Source of the DNA: an uncultured Clostridium sp.
GTDB lineage: Bacteria > Bacillota > Clostridia > TANB77 > CAG-508
Reading direction: 5' to 3'
NCBI GenBank assembly: GCA_900555615.1
Contig: USMB01000005.1
Coordinates: forward strand, 1 to 58,242
Length of the DNA stretch: 58,242 nucleotides
Positions within the stretch are counted from its first letter, which is position 1, and every line of letters starts with the position of its first letter. The notes under the pieces are model-generated. The model ran no database searches, was not told the DNA's origin, and saw nothing but the letters and a program-made list of their open reading frames with translations. This document shows, in pieces, positions 18,291 through 26,641 of the stretch. A program made the translations under genes and the position numbers.

Positions 18291-19037
18291 ATGACAATAC
18301 TTATTTTCGTAGCTATGGTTCTACCAGTAGAACTTTGGCTGTCAGTTCAAATGATTATTAAAGGAAAGAATAATTATGCAAGTGTTGGTGAATTGTTTTT
18401 TTCGATAGTATTAGCAGATGGATTGACAAAACTACAGCTTTCATGGCAACAAATTTTAGCAGTTGTTATTTTAGAATATTTTCTTGCAAAAGTGTTGTTG
18501 ATAATCTTTATGATTGTTGCTAGAAAATACAGTTTTTATGTAATTAAAAGATTGGCAGCAGAAAAAAGAAAGAGAAAAAATACAGCATTTACAAAAAGAT
18601 ATTCTGATACAAGAAGATTGAAACGGATTAAAAAGTTTTATCAGGCTCAATATTGGCCAAGGCTAAAACTTGGTCTTCCAGGAATGGCCAATCAGACTCA
18701 TGGAGTTACTAAAGTAAAATTTGATGATGAAGGTTTTCCAAAGTTCAGATCGTACTATAAAGTGAAATTGCAAAGAAAAGATTTCAAGAAAAAGAGAGAA
18801 CAACACTTTTATATTTGTAATAAAAAACTATATAGAGCAGTTATGTCTAGTGCAACATTGAAGGTAAATTTAAAGCTTTCAAGCAAAGATATAAAAAGAT
18901 TGGAACAAGAAGAAACGCCATCCAAGTATGTTTGGCATCATCATCAGGATGCAGGAGTACTTCAGTTGGTAGAGCGGTCCATTCACGAAAAAACTTATCA
19001 TGTAGGTGGTTATTCCATCTGGGGAGGTAAGAACTAA
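18291..19037 (+). CDS. Membrane-anchored WHH / colicin-DNase-like nuclease (toxin-type)
   Basis: A 248-residue protein. Residues 1-77 hold two or three hydrophobic segments, a basic middle follows, and the C-terminus carries WHHHQD (from W215), LQLVERSIHEKTYHVGG and YSIWGG. That arrangement matches the HNH/Endonuclease VII-like WHH and colicin-DNase toxin domains of polymorphic toxins. Cutting of DNA or RNA is inferred from the family only. The start follows AGGAGG. No immunity gene is recognised on either side. It is less AT-rich than its neighbours near the 3' end. Confidence 0.7.
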   Translation: MTILIFVAMVLPVELWLSVQMIIKGKNNYASVGELFFSIVLADGLTKLQLSWQQILAVVILEYFLAKVLLIIFMIVARKYSFYVIKRLAAEKRKRKNTAFTKRYSDTRRLKRIKKFYQAQYWPRLKLGLPGMANQTHGVTKVKFDDEGFPKFRSYYKVKLQRKDFKKKREQHFYICNKKLYRAVMSSATLKVNLKLSSKDIKRLEQEETPSKYVWHHHQDAGVLQLVERSIHEKTYHVGGYSIWGGKN

Positions 19038-19042
19038 AATTG

Positions 19043-19077
19043 AAATCCTCGGTCAATTTAGGACCGGGGATTTTTTT
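19043..19077 (+). terminator. Terminator after the WHH nuclease
   Basis: AAATCCTCGGTC pairs with GACCGGGGATTT (one G:U) around AATTTAG, followed by a run of T. Confidence 0.88.
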
Positions 19078-19093
19078 GACACTTTTTTATAAA

Positions 19094-19131
19094 AGTCACT
19101 TTGGAGTCACTATTGTGAAATATTATATAAT
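19094..19131 (+). promoter_or_regulatory. Candidate activator site and promoter of the ABC operon
   Basis: AGTCAC occurs twice, 11 bp apart (19094-19099 and 19105-19110), a spacing typical of OmpR-family regulator binding. A good -10 TATAAT (19126-19131) follows, but no good -35 is present, as expected for an activated promoter. Confidence 0.4.
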
Positions 19132-19172
19132 CAAATAAAGTCAAAGACGAAATGTCTGGAAAGGAAAAGAAA

Positions 19173-19931
19173 ATGGAAATTTTAAAAGTAGAGAATTTAT
19201 GTAAGATATATGGAAAAGGAGAAAATGAAGTAAAGGCAGTTGACAATGTATCTTTTTCAGTGGAAAAAGGTGAATTTGTGGCAATTGTTGGAGCTTCTGG
19301 AAGTGGAAAATCAACATTATTACATTTACTAGGAGGAGTAGACAGACCTACTAGTGGGAAGGTATTTATAGATGGTGAAGATATTTATAAATTGAGTGAT
19401 GATCAGCTTGCGATTTTTAGAAGAAGACAGGTTGGGTTGATTTATCAATTTTACAATTTGATACCTATTTTAAATGTAGAGGAAAATATTACATTACCAT
19501 GTAATTTAGACGGAAAACAGGTGGAACAAGCTAAATTAGATGAATTATTGAAAACATTAAAATTGGAAAATAGGAGAAAACATCTTCCAAATGAATTATC
19601 AGGGGGGCAACAACAAAGAGTTTCAATAGGAAGGGCAATAATAAATAATCCTGCAATTATGCTAGCAGATGAACCAACAGGAAATCTAGATAGTAAAGCA
19701 TCTGAGGAGATAATTTCATTATTAAGGCTTTCTAATAAAAAATATAATCAAACAGTAATTATTATAACACATGATGAAAAAATTGCTTTGGAGGCTGATA
19801 GAGTTATTACAATTGATGATGGAAAAATTATTAAAGATGAAAAATGCGAAAAAAAGGACCGACCCCAAATTCGCAAATTTGCTAAAAAAAGGACCGACCC
19901 CAAATTCGCAGAAAGGAAAGAAAAAAGATGA
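19173..19931 (+). CDS. ABC transporter ATP-binding protein (MacB/BceA type)
   Basis: A 252-residue ATPase with Walker A GASGSGKST, Q-loop in YQFYNLIPIL, signature LSGGQQQR, Walker B IMLADEPTG and the H-loop in IIITHD. The match is to the MacB/LolD/BceA subclass that pairs with FtsX-like permeases. ATG 19173 is preferred (AAGGA eight bases before). The C-terminus beyond about residue 224 is not native: two copies of the 31-bp repeat are translated there and extend the protein by about 28 residues. Its stop overlaps the permease start by 4 bp. Confidence 0.9.
   Translation: MEILKVENLCKIYGKGENEVKAVDNVSFSVEKGEFVAIVGASGSGKSTLLHLLGGVDRPTSGKVFIDGEDIYKLSDDQLAIFRRRQVGLIYQFYNLIPILNVEENITLPCNLDGKQVEQAKLDELLKTLKLENRRKHLPNELSGGQQQRVSIGRAIINNPAIMLADEPTGNLDSKASEEIISLLRLSNKKYNQTVIIITHDEKIALEADRVITIDDGKIIKDEKCEKKDRPQIRKFAKKRTDPKFAERKEKR
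19845..19910 (+). repeat. 31-bp GGACCGACCCC repeat, two direct copies inside a coding end
   Basis: Copies at 19845-19875 and 19880-19910, separated by AATT. Each copy begins TGC and ends TTCGCA. They lie in the last codons of the ABC ATPase gene and are translated in two different frames. Confidence 0.88.
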
Positions 19932-22552
19932 AAAATATATTAAATAAATTTACACTAAGAAGTTTGAAATTGAATATAAAAAGAACCATTGCAACTTGCA
20001 TGGGAATAATAATGTCTACAGCTCTTATATGTGCAGTTGCAGGAGTAGCTTCAAGTTTTCAACAAACATTGATTAACCATACAATAGAGTTAGATGGAGA
20101 TTATCATGTTGTATTTTTTAATATATGCAAGAATGATCAAAAATACATATTTGAAAATAGAAATGTTAAAAGTACATATATAACTCAAGGTATTGGATAT
20201 TCTGAGTTAAAAGAAAGTAAAAATGATTATAAGCCTTATATGTATTTAATGGCTTTTGATAAAGATGCATTAAATAATTTTGGATTAAGAGTAACAGAAG
20301 GCAGATTACCTCAGAATTCAAAAGAGGTAGTTATTTCTAAACATATGGAAGAAAATGGCGGTGTTTCATTATATAAAGTTGGAGATAAAATTACTTTAAA
20401 TATTGGAAAAAGAGTTGCAGATGATGGAAGTGAGTTAACACAAAATAATGTATATAATAATCCTAAAAATAGTAGTGATATAGATTATGTTGAAGAACAT
20501 CTAACAAATACAAAAGCAGATGAGTTTACAGTTGTTGGAATAATTGAAAGACCAAACATAGAAATTGAGCCATATAGTGCTCCTGGTTATAGTGTTATTA
20601 CATTATTAGATGATACTAATATGAATGCAAATAATCCAATAGATATTTTAGTTAAATTTAAAAATATTAAAGAAACTTATGACGATACAAAAGAAATTTC
20701 TAAACAACTAAGTCAAGGAAGTTCTAGTGTTAATAGTGAACTATTAAGATGGTCTGGTGTTGCAAGAAATGAGGGTACTTTACAAATGATGTATGGACTA
20801 GTTGGAATTGTAATGGGAATTATTGTTGTATCTAGTGTTTTTGTAATTAGAAATAGTTTTGCAATTTCTATTACAGAAAAAATGAAGCAATATGGTATGT
20901 TATCAAGTATAGGTGCTACCAAAAAACAAATCAAGAAAAATGTTTTATTTGAAGGCATGATATTAGGATTAATTTCTATTCCAATAGGAATAGCATGTGG
21001 TGCCTTGGCAACAGAAATTTTAATGCAAGTTTCAACTATTTTGGTTGGAAAAACTATGTTTACAAATGAAGTTAAATTTGTATTTAACTTGCCGCTTCTA
21101 GCTATTGTTTTAAGTGCTGGACTAGGATTTTTAACAATTTATTTCTCGTGTGTATTTTCAGCAAGAAAAGCTGCTAAGATATCACCAATTGATGCAATCA
21201 GAAGTAGTAATGATATAAAAATAAAAGCTAAGAAAATGAAATGTCCAAAAATAATTAATAAGATTTTTGGAATAGGTGGAGAAATTGCATACAAAAATCT
21301 AAGAAGAAATAAGAAAAAATATAGAACTACTGTCATATCACTTGTAGTAAGCATTACAGTATTCATTTCATTAAATACATTCTTAAACTATGCATTTGGA
21401 ATAACAGGCACCTATTATCAAGAAATGAATTATAATGTATCTATATTTGCATCTTACAAAGGAGATTCATTTGAAAGTGAAAAACAAGAATATGAATATT
21501 ATCAAAAGTTTGTAAAAGAAAATAACATAAGTAAATATTCAATTGTAAGAACAGCAACTTTAGAAAAAAGTAATATTGATAACTATTATACAGATGAATA
21601 CAAAAAATATTATTTAAATGATGAAATGAAAGAAAACCAAAACAAGCCTAGTGTTATTCTAATGTCTATTGGAGATAATGCTTATAAAGAATATATCAAA
21701 AAAATAGGTGGAAAATATGAGAATTATAAAGATTCTATAATTTATTATGATAATTCTGCTATATATATTGCTAATAATGGTGAAGATACTAAAAAAATAG
21801 TTCCATTAAACATAAGTGCTAATGATATTATAGAAGGAATTCCATTCAAATATAATGAAGAGGGAACAGAAAAAACAACCTTAAAAATTGAAAAAGTTGC
21901 AGATAGAGACAATCCTTTAGAATCAGGAAATTTCACATCAATAGGTACATTTCTTATTAGTGATGAATTAATGGATAAATTTGAATATAATTGTGCAAGA
22001 TTACAAGTTGATGTAAAAAATGATGAAGAACTATGTAAGAAAATAGATGAAGAAAAATCAGAGCTTGCCAAAACAGGAATGTCAGTAAGCTATACCAATT
22101 ACAAAGAAGAAGCAGATTATCAAAATAAGACGGTATTACTTATTTCTATATTCTTATATGGATTTATAACAGTAATTACATTAATTGGAGTAACAAATAT
22201 ATTTAATACAATAACAACAAATATGAATTTGAGAAGCAAAGAATTTGCAATGTTGAAATCAATAGGAATGACTAAAAAAGAATTTAACAGAATGATTAAT
22301 CTAGAAAGTATTTTTTATGGTGTAAAATCTTTGATAATAGGTATTGTTCTTGGAACAGGAATTTCATACTGGATTTATAAGATTTCAGCAGGAAGTGATG
22401 TAACAAGTAAATTAAAATTCATATTTCCAACAAAGCCAGTAATTATATCAATTGTATTTATAGCAATTATAGTTGGAATAATTATGAAATATTCTTTAAA
22501 TAAAATCAATAAACAAAATATTATTGAAACAATTAGAAATGATAATATTTAG
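19928..22552 (+). CDS. FtsX-like ABC permease
   Basis: An 874-residue permease with an N-terminal membrane segment, a large extracellular domain (about 45-270), an FtsX core of three membrane segments (about 280-400), a second extracellular domain (about 480-720) and a second FtsX core (about 730-870). KQYGMLSSIGATKKQ and KEFAMLKSIGMTKKE are the paired coupling-helix motifs. This two-core layout is shared by permeases that export lipids or peptides or confer resistance to peptide antibiotics. A two-component system follows directly, which supports a peptide-sensing or detoxification role by analogy. Confidence 0.88.
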   Translation: MKNILNKFTLRSLKLNIKRTIATCMGIIMSTALICAVAGVASSFQQTLINHTIELDGDYHVVFFNICKNDQKYIFENRNVKSTYITQGIGYSELKESKNDYKPYMYLMAFDKDALNNFGLRVTEGRLPQNSKEVVISKHMEENGGVSLYKVGDKITLNIGKRVADDGSELTQNNVYNNPKNSSDIDYVEEHLTNTKADEFTVVGIIERPNIEIEPYSAPGYSVITLLDDTNMNANNPIDILVKFKNIKETYDDTKEISKQLSQGSSSVNSELLRWSGVARNEGTLQMMYGLVGIVMGIIVVSSVFVIRNSFAISITEKMKQYGMLSSIGATKKQIKKNVLFEGMILGLISIPIGIACGALATEILMQVSTILVGKTMFTNEVKFVFNLPLLAIVLSAGLGFLTIYFSCVFSARKAAKISPIDAIRSSNDIKIKAKKMKCPKIINKIFGIGGEIAYKNLRRNKKKYRTTVISLVVSITVFISLNTFLNYAFGITGTYYQEMNYNVSIFASYKGDSFESEKQEYEYYQKFVKENNISKYSIVRTATLEKSNIDNYYTDEYKKYYLNDEMKENQNKPSVILMSIGDNAYKEYIKKIGGKYENYKDSIIYYDNSAIYIANNGEDTKKIVPLNISANDIIEGIPFKYNEEGTEKTTLKIEKVADRDNPLESGNFTSIGTFLISDELMDKFEYNCARLQVDVKNDEELCKKIDEEKSELAKTGMSVSYTNYKEEADYQNKTVLLISIFLYGFITVITLIGVTNIFNTITTNMNLRSKEFAMLKSIGMTKKEFNRMINLESIFYGVKSLIIGIVLGTGISYWIYKISAGSDVTSKLKFIFPTKPVIISIVFIAIIVGIIMKYSLNKINKQNIIETIRNDNI

Positions 22553-22636
22553 AATTAATAAAAAATTAATATTTTCTCTATTTTTTCTTAATAAAGATTT
22601 GGTATAATATGGAGGAAATGGAGTAAGGGGGATAAA

Positions 22637-23347
22637 ATGTACAATATTTTAGTAGTAGATGATGACAAAGAAATTGTAAAAGCAATTGAAATTTATTTAG
22701 GAAAAGAAAATTATAACATATTTACAGCATATGATGGAGAACAAGCATTAAAAGTAATTCAAGAAAATAAGATCCATTTAGTTATATTAGATGTTATGAT
22801 GCCTAAAAAAGATGGAATAGAAACTTTAAGTGAAATTAGAAAAGATAAAAATATCCCAGTTATTATACTATCAGCAAAATCAGAAGATATTGATAAAATA
22901 AATGGATTAAATGTAGGAGCAGATGATTATGTAACAAAACCTTTTAATCCTGTGGAATTAATTGCAAGAGTTAATGCTTTGATAAGGCGTTATACTAAAT
23001 TAGGAGGGGCTCAGAAAAATGAAGAGCCCGCTTCTGCAATATCAAAAGAAAATATAATCAGAGTTGGTGAACTTGTTATAAATGATGATTTAAAACAAGT
23101 TGTAGTTGATGGAAAAGAAGTAAAGTTAACTCCAACAGAGTATAATATACTAAAGTTTCTAGCTAAAAATAAAGGACGAGTATTTTCAATAGAAGAAATT
23201 TATACAAATGTCTGGGAAGGTGAATGTTATGCAGCAGAAAATGTAATTGCAGTTCATATAAGACACATAAGAGAAAAGATCGAAATTAATCCAAAAGAGC
23301 CTAAATATTTAAAGGTAATATGGGGAGTAGGATACAAAATTGCGTAA
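22637..23347 (+). CDS. OmpR/PhoB-family response regulator
   Basis: A 236-residue regulator: receiver domain with D8-D10, phospho-acceptor D52 in LVILDVMMPKKDG, LSAKSED and VTKPF, an Ala/Glu-rich linker, and a winged helix ending in WGVGYKI. It follows the ABC permease after 84 bp that include TATAAT at 22603-22608. Its stop codon lies in the first of three 31-bp repeats that separate it from the kinase gene. It probably activates the upstream ABC operon. Confidence 0.92.
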   Translation: MYNILVVDDDKEIVKAIEIYLGKENYNIFTAYDGEQALKVIQENKIHLVILDVMMPKKDGIETLSEIRKDKNIPVIILSAKSEDIDKINGLNVGADDYVTKPFNPVELIARVNALIRRYTKLGGAQKNEEPASAISKENIIRVGELVINDDLKQVVVDGKEVKLTPTEYNILKFLAKNKGRVFSIEEIYTNVWEGECYAAENVIAVHIRHIREKIEINPKEPKYLKVIWGVGYKIA

Positions 23348-23433
23348 AAAAGGACCGACCCCAAATTCACATGCGAAAAAAAGGACCGACCCCCAATTAG
23401 CATGCGTAAAAAAGGACCGACCCCAAATTCACA
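23341..23433 (+). repeat. 31-bp GGACCGACCCC repeat, three tandem copies
   Basis: Copies start at 23341, 23372 and 23403, an exact 31-bp period with no spacer. The middle copy has five C instead of four. The first copy supplies the stop codon of the response regulator; the third ends just before the kinase ribosome site GGAGGT. Confidence 0.92.
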
Positions 23434-23443
23434 CGGAGGTAAT

Positions 23444-25555
23444 ATGAAACAGAATAAAATTTTAAAAATATTAAGTTATATAATATTGTCTATATCGATT
23501 GCAACTATGATTTTGTCTGCAATTAGTTTTGGATTTAAAAATTCTACACGTTATGATAAAGATACATATTTTTCTTCAGAAACTTTTGCATATGATTATA
23601 TCACAACTATAATTAATATTGCTAGTAAATTAATATATAGTCATTCTAATTATCCTAGTGTTAAAGATGGAGATATTCAGATATATTATTTGAAGAATTA
23701 TTATTCAGAAAATGGTTATATTGTTAATGAGTATTTTAATAGTTCAGAAGTTGCTGAAATTAATTTCTTGGTAATTTATAATAATAAGGCTATAACAAAT
23801 GTGAATTCTAATTCTATTGAAGATATAAAACATGTAATTGAAACTTCTGCTGATAATGCTAATGCCACAGATCATGCTAGCATAAAGAAAGCTAATATAT
23901 TAAATGGAAAAATTCAAGCAGATTCAGATGTCCTAGAAAAATATGGAACAAAATATTTGAGTAATTTTATGATTACATATTATACAACAGATACTGAAAA
24001 AACAGATACAATACTTTCAGATGGAAGATATATAGAATATGTAACACCTACTGCAAAGGATTTTGAGGTATATACTTCTTATACTGAGGAATTGTCTCAG
24101 AATGAAGAGAGGCAATTGGCAAGTAAATTTTTGGATGCAATAGAACCGATTTCACAAAATGCATATATTATTTTACCAATAAGTTCTGCTGTAACAATAT
24201 TATTGATAATATATTTATTAATAACTATTGGACATAAAGATGATGAGAAAACTATTGAACTAAATGACTTTGATAAAATGCCATTAGAAATAATCCTTAT
24301 AGTTGCAGTATTTTTGATAGTACTTCCATTTATCATTCTTTCACAATATGATAGGATGAATAATGCAATGTTATCATTAGGTATAACTGCATACATTGAT
24401 GTATATATTGTTTCTGCAGTAGTATTACATACAATGATAAAAAGAATAAAATCTAAAACTTTTTTAAAGTCTTCAATTATTGGACAGATTTTAATTTGGT
24501 GGATAAAAATATTTAAAAAGATATTAAATAAGATTCAAAAAGTATGGAATACAATTACATATTCTGCAAGTGTAACTTCAAAAGTTATAATTGGTACTGG
24601 AATTATTGCTTTTATCTGGTTAGTAATTATTGCTATGTTTTCGGATAATAAAATGTTACCTTTAATTATAATTGCTTTAATTTGCTTTATGTTGTATAAA
24701 ATAATCAAAATTATAAAAGAATATTCACAAATAGAGAATAAGCTTAAAGATGTGTATAATGGAAATAATCAAACTGAGCTTAAAGAAGAGGACTTTTCAA
24801 TGGTATTTAAAAGCTCTGTAAAATATTTAAATAATATTTCTAATGGACTAGAAAATGCAGTTCAAGAAAGAATGAAAAGTGAAAGAATGAAGGCTGAATT
24901 AATTACTAATGTTTCACATGATATTAAAACACCATTGACTTCTATTATAAATTATGTAGATTTGTTAAAAAAGGAAGATATAGCAAATGAGAAAGCAAAT
25001 GAATATATTAATATATTAGACAATAAATCTCAAAGACTTAAAAAATTAACAGAAGACTTAATAGAAGCTTCTAAGGTTTCTACAGGAAATGTTTCATTAA
25101 ATTTAGAAAAGATAAATATAGTTGAGCTTATTAAGCAAGCCATTGGCGAGTTTGAAGATAAATTTCAAAATAAAAATTTACAAATAATAGTTAATTGCAA
25201 TGAAAATGAGATAAATATAAATGCTGATAGTAGATATATGTATAGAATTGTAGAAAATCTATTTAGTAATATTTATAAATATGCATTAGAAAATTCAAGA
25301 GTTTATATTGATATCAGTATAGTAGATGGCACAAATGTTGTGATTGAAATGAAAAATATATCAAAAGATAAGCTTAATATTTCTGCTGATGAATTGATGC
25401 AAAGATTTGTTAGGGGAGATAGATCAAGAAATACAGAAGGAAGCGGACTGGGAATTTCAATTGCTCAAAATTTGACAGAATTGCAAAATGGAACATTTGA
25501 ATTAAAATTAGATGGAGATTTATTTAAAGTAAAATTGACATTTAATATTATTTAG
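23444..25555 (+). CDS. Large membrane sensor histidine kinase
   Basis: A 703-residue kinase. An N-terminal membrane segment and a large extracellular domain (about 35-235) are followed by roughly six membrane segments, a HAMP-like linker, the HisKA box with His492 in NVSHDIKTPLTS, and a HATPase domain with the N box (ENLFSNIYKYAL) and the G2-like GSGLGISIAQN. ATG 23444 is set by GGAGGT; an upstream in-frame start would read through the 31-bp repeats. Partner of the regulator at 22637. Confidence 0.9.
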   Translation: MKQNKILKILSYIILSISIATMILSAISFGFKNSTRYDKDTYFSSETFAYDYITTIINIASKLIYSHSNYPSVKDGDIQIYYLKNYYSENGYIVNEYFNSSEVAEINFLVIYNNKAITNVNSNSIEDIKHVIETSADNANATDHASIKKANILNGKIQADSDVLEKYGTKYLSNFMITYYTTDTEKTDTILSDGRYIEYVTPTAKDFEVYTSYTEELSQNEERQLASKFLDAIEPISQNAYIILPISSAVTILLIIYLLITIGHKDDEKTIELNDFDKMPLEIILIVAVFLIVLPFIILSQYDRMNNAMLSLGITAYIDVYIVSAVVLHTMIKRIKSKTFLKSSIIGQILIWWIKIFKKILNKIQKVWNTITYSASVTSKVIIGTGIIAFIWLVIIAMFSDNKMLPLIIIALICFMLYKIIKIIKEYSQIENKLKDVYNGNNQTELKEEDFSMVFKSSVKYLNNISNGLENAVQERMKSERMKAELITNVSHDIKTPLTSIINYVDLLKKEDIANEKANEYINILDNKSQRLKKLTEDLIEASKVSTGNVSLNLEKINIVELIKQAIGEFEDKFQNKNLQIIVNCNENEININADSRYMYRIVENLFSNIYKYALENSRVYIDISIVDGTNVVIEMKNISKDKLNISADELMQRFVRGDRSRNTEGSGLGISIAQNLTELQNGTFELKLDGDLFKVKLTFNII

Positions 25556-25591
25556 ATTATACTTAATGTTTGGAGAAAGAAGGACCAAATA

Positions 25592-26314
25592 ATGAACTCA
25601 AAAAACAAAAAATTAAAAATAGTAAAATTTATAATGTTTATAATAGTAATAATAGCAATGATTGGGATGACCGTATATTTATTTCCAGTTATGAAAAATT
25701 TATCAACATATGAAGGACAGATAGCTTTTAAAGAAAAGGTAAATAATTCTGGAGTTTGGGGCTTTTTAGCTTTAATTGGATTACAATTTGCACAAATATT
25801 TTTAGTTGTTCTACCAGGAGAACCATTGGAAATACTTGCAGGAATGTGCTATGGTGCTGTTGGAGGAATGTTCTTTATATTTTTCTCGGTTGCACTTACA
25901 ACAACTGTTATATATTTGTTAGTTAGAAAATTTGGAAAAGAACTTATTTATGACTCTTTTGGAAAAGAAAAAATAGAGAAAATTGAAAATAGTAAAGCTT
26001 TTCAAAATCCGAAAAATCTTGAATTTATATTTGCTATATGTTTTGCAATAGTAGGAACACCAAAAGATTTATTAACTTATTTAGGAGCATTATTCCCAAT
26101 AAAACCAATAAGATTTATTGCAATTGCTACATTCTGCAGATTTCCTTCAATAATATCTTCAACTATAGTCGGACAATATTTTTCACAAGGAAATTGGAAA
26201 GTAAGTATAATTGTATATTTAATTACATTTGCTATTACATTTTTAATGATTTGGTTAGTTAAAATCTTTGATAAAGATAAAATAACTCAAAACGCATTAA
26301 AAGAATTAAAATAA
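25592..26314 (+). CDS. TVP38/TMEM64 family membrane protein
   Basis: A 240-residue DedA-superfamily protein with about six hydrophobic segments. LPGEPLEILAGMCYGAVGG is the re-entrant-loop motif and PKDLLTYLGALFPIKPIRF the second conserved block, followed by CRFPSIISSTIVGQ. Relatives are implicated in lipid scrambling or small-molecule transport, but this member's role is open. It follows the kinase gene by 36 bp and may be cotranscribed. A terminator comes next. Confidence 0.88.
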   Translation: MNSKNKKLKIVKFIMFIIVIIAMIGMTVYLFPVMKNLSTYEGQIAFKEKVNNSGVWGFLALIGLQFAQIFLVVLPGEPLEILAGMCYGAVGGMFFIFFSVALTTTVIYLLVRKFGKELIYDSFGKEKIEKIENSKAFQNPKNLEFIFAICFAIVGTPKDLLTYLGALFPIKPIRFIAIATFCRFPSIISSTIVGQYFSQGNWKVSIIVYLITFAITFLMIWLVKIFDKDKITQNALKELK

Positions 26315-26317
26315 ATG

Positions 26318-26353
26318 AAAAAAGATAGTCTACAGGGCTATCTTTTATTTTTT
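26318..26353 (+). terminator. Terminator
   Basis: AAAAGATAG (26320-26328) pairs with CTATCTTTT (26338-26346), followed by a T-rich stretch. Confidence 0.85.
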
Positions 26354-26392
26354 TATTGTGATATACTTATTGCATGAAAAAGGAGAAAGAAT

Positions 26393-26626
26393 ATGACAAG
26401 AGATGAAATAATTCAAAAATTAAAAAGAGATGAAAATGCAGAATATACCTTGAGATTTGAGTATAAAAACAAAAAGTATGTAAGAGCTGTAAAAAATGAT
26501 AAAAATCAATTAAAAGATGTGTATTATGAAATAAAAGAATCAGAATTAGAGGAAGTAAAAAATCAAAATTTACTAGATGCTTTTAATGCAAAATATAAGC
26601 ATGATGCAAATCCGATATTGTACTAA
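26393..26626 (+). CDS. Small acidic/basic hypothetical protein, 77 residues
   Basis: A soluble, highly charged 77-residue protein without recognised domains (begins MTRDEIIQKLKRDENAEYTL). AAGGAG precedes the ATG. It ends 15 bp before the large predicted zinc peptidase and the two probably form one operon, so it may be a partner or inhibitor of that protein. This link rests on position only. Confidence 0.55.
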   Translation: MTRDEIIQKLKRDENAEYTLRFEYKNKKYVRAVKNDKNQLKDVYYEIKESELEEVKNQNLLDAFNAKYKHDANPILY

Positions 26627-26641
26627 GGAAAGAGAGAATAT

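Noticed and set aside
23341..23433. Three 31-bp repeats as a CRISPR array
   Set aside because: The copies touch each other with no spacers, the same unit occurs singly and in inverted orientation elsewhere, and no cas genes are present.
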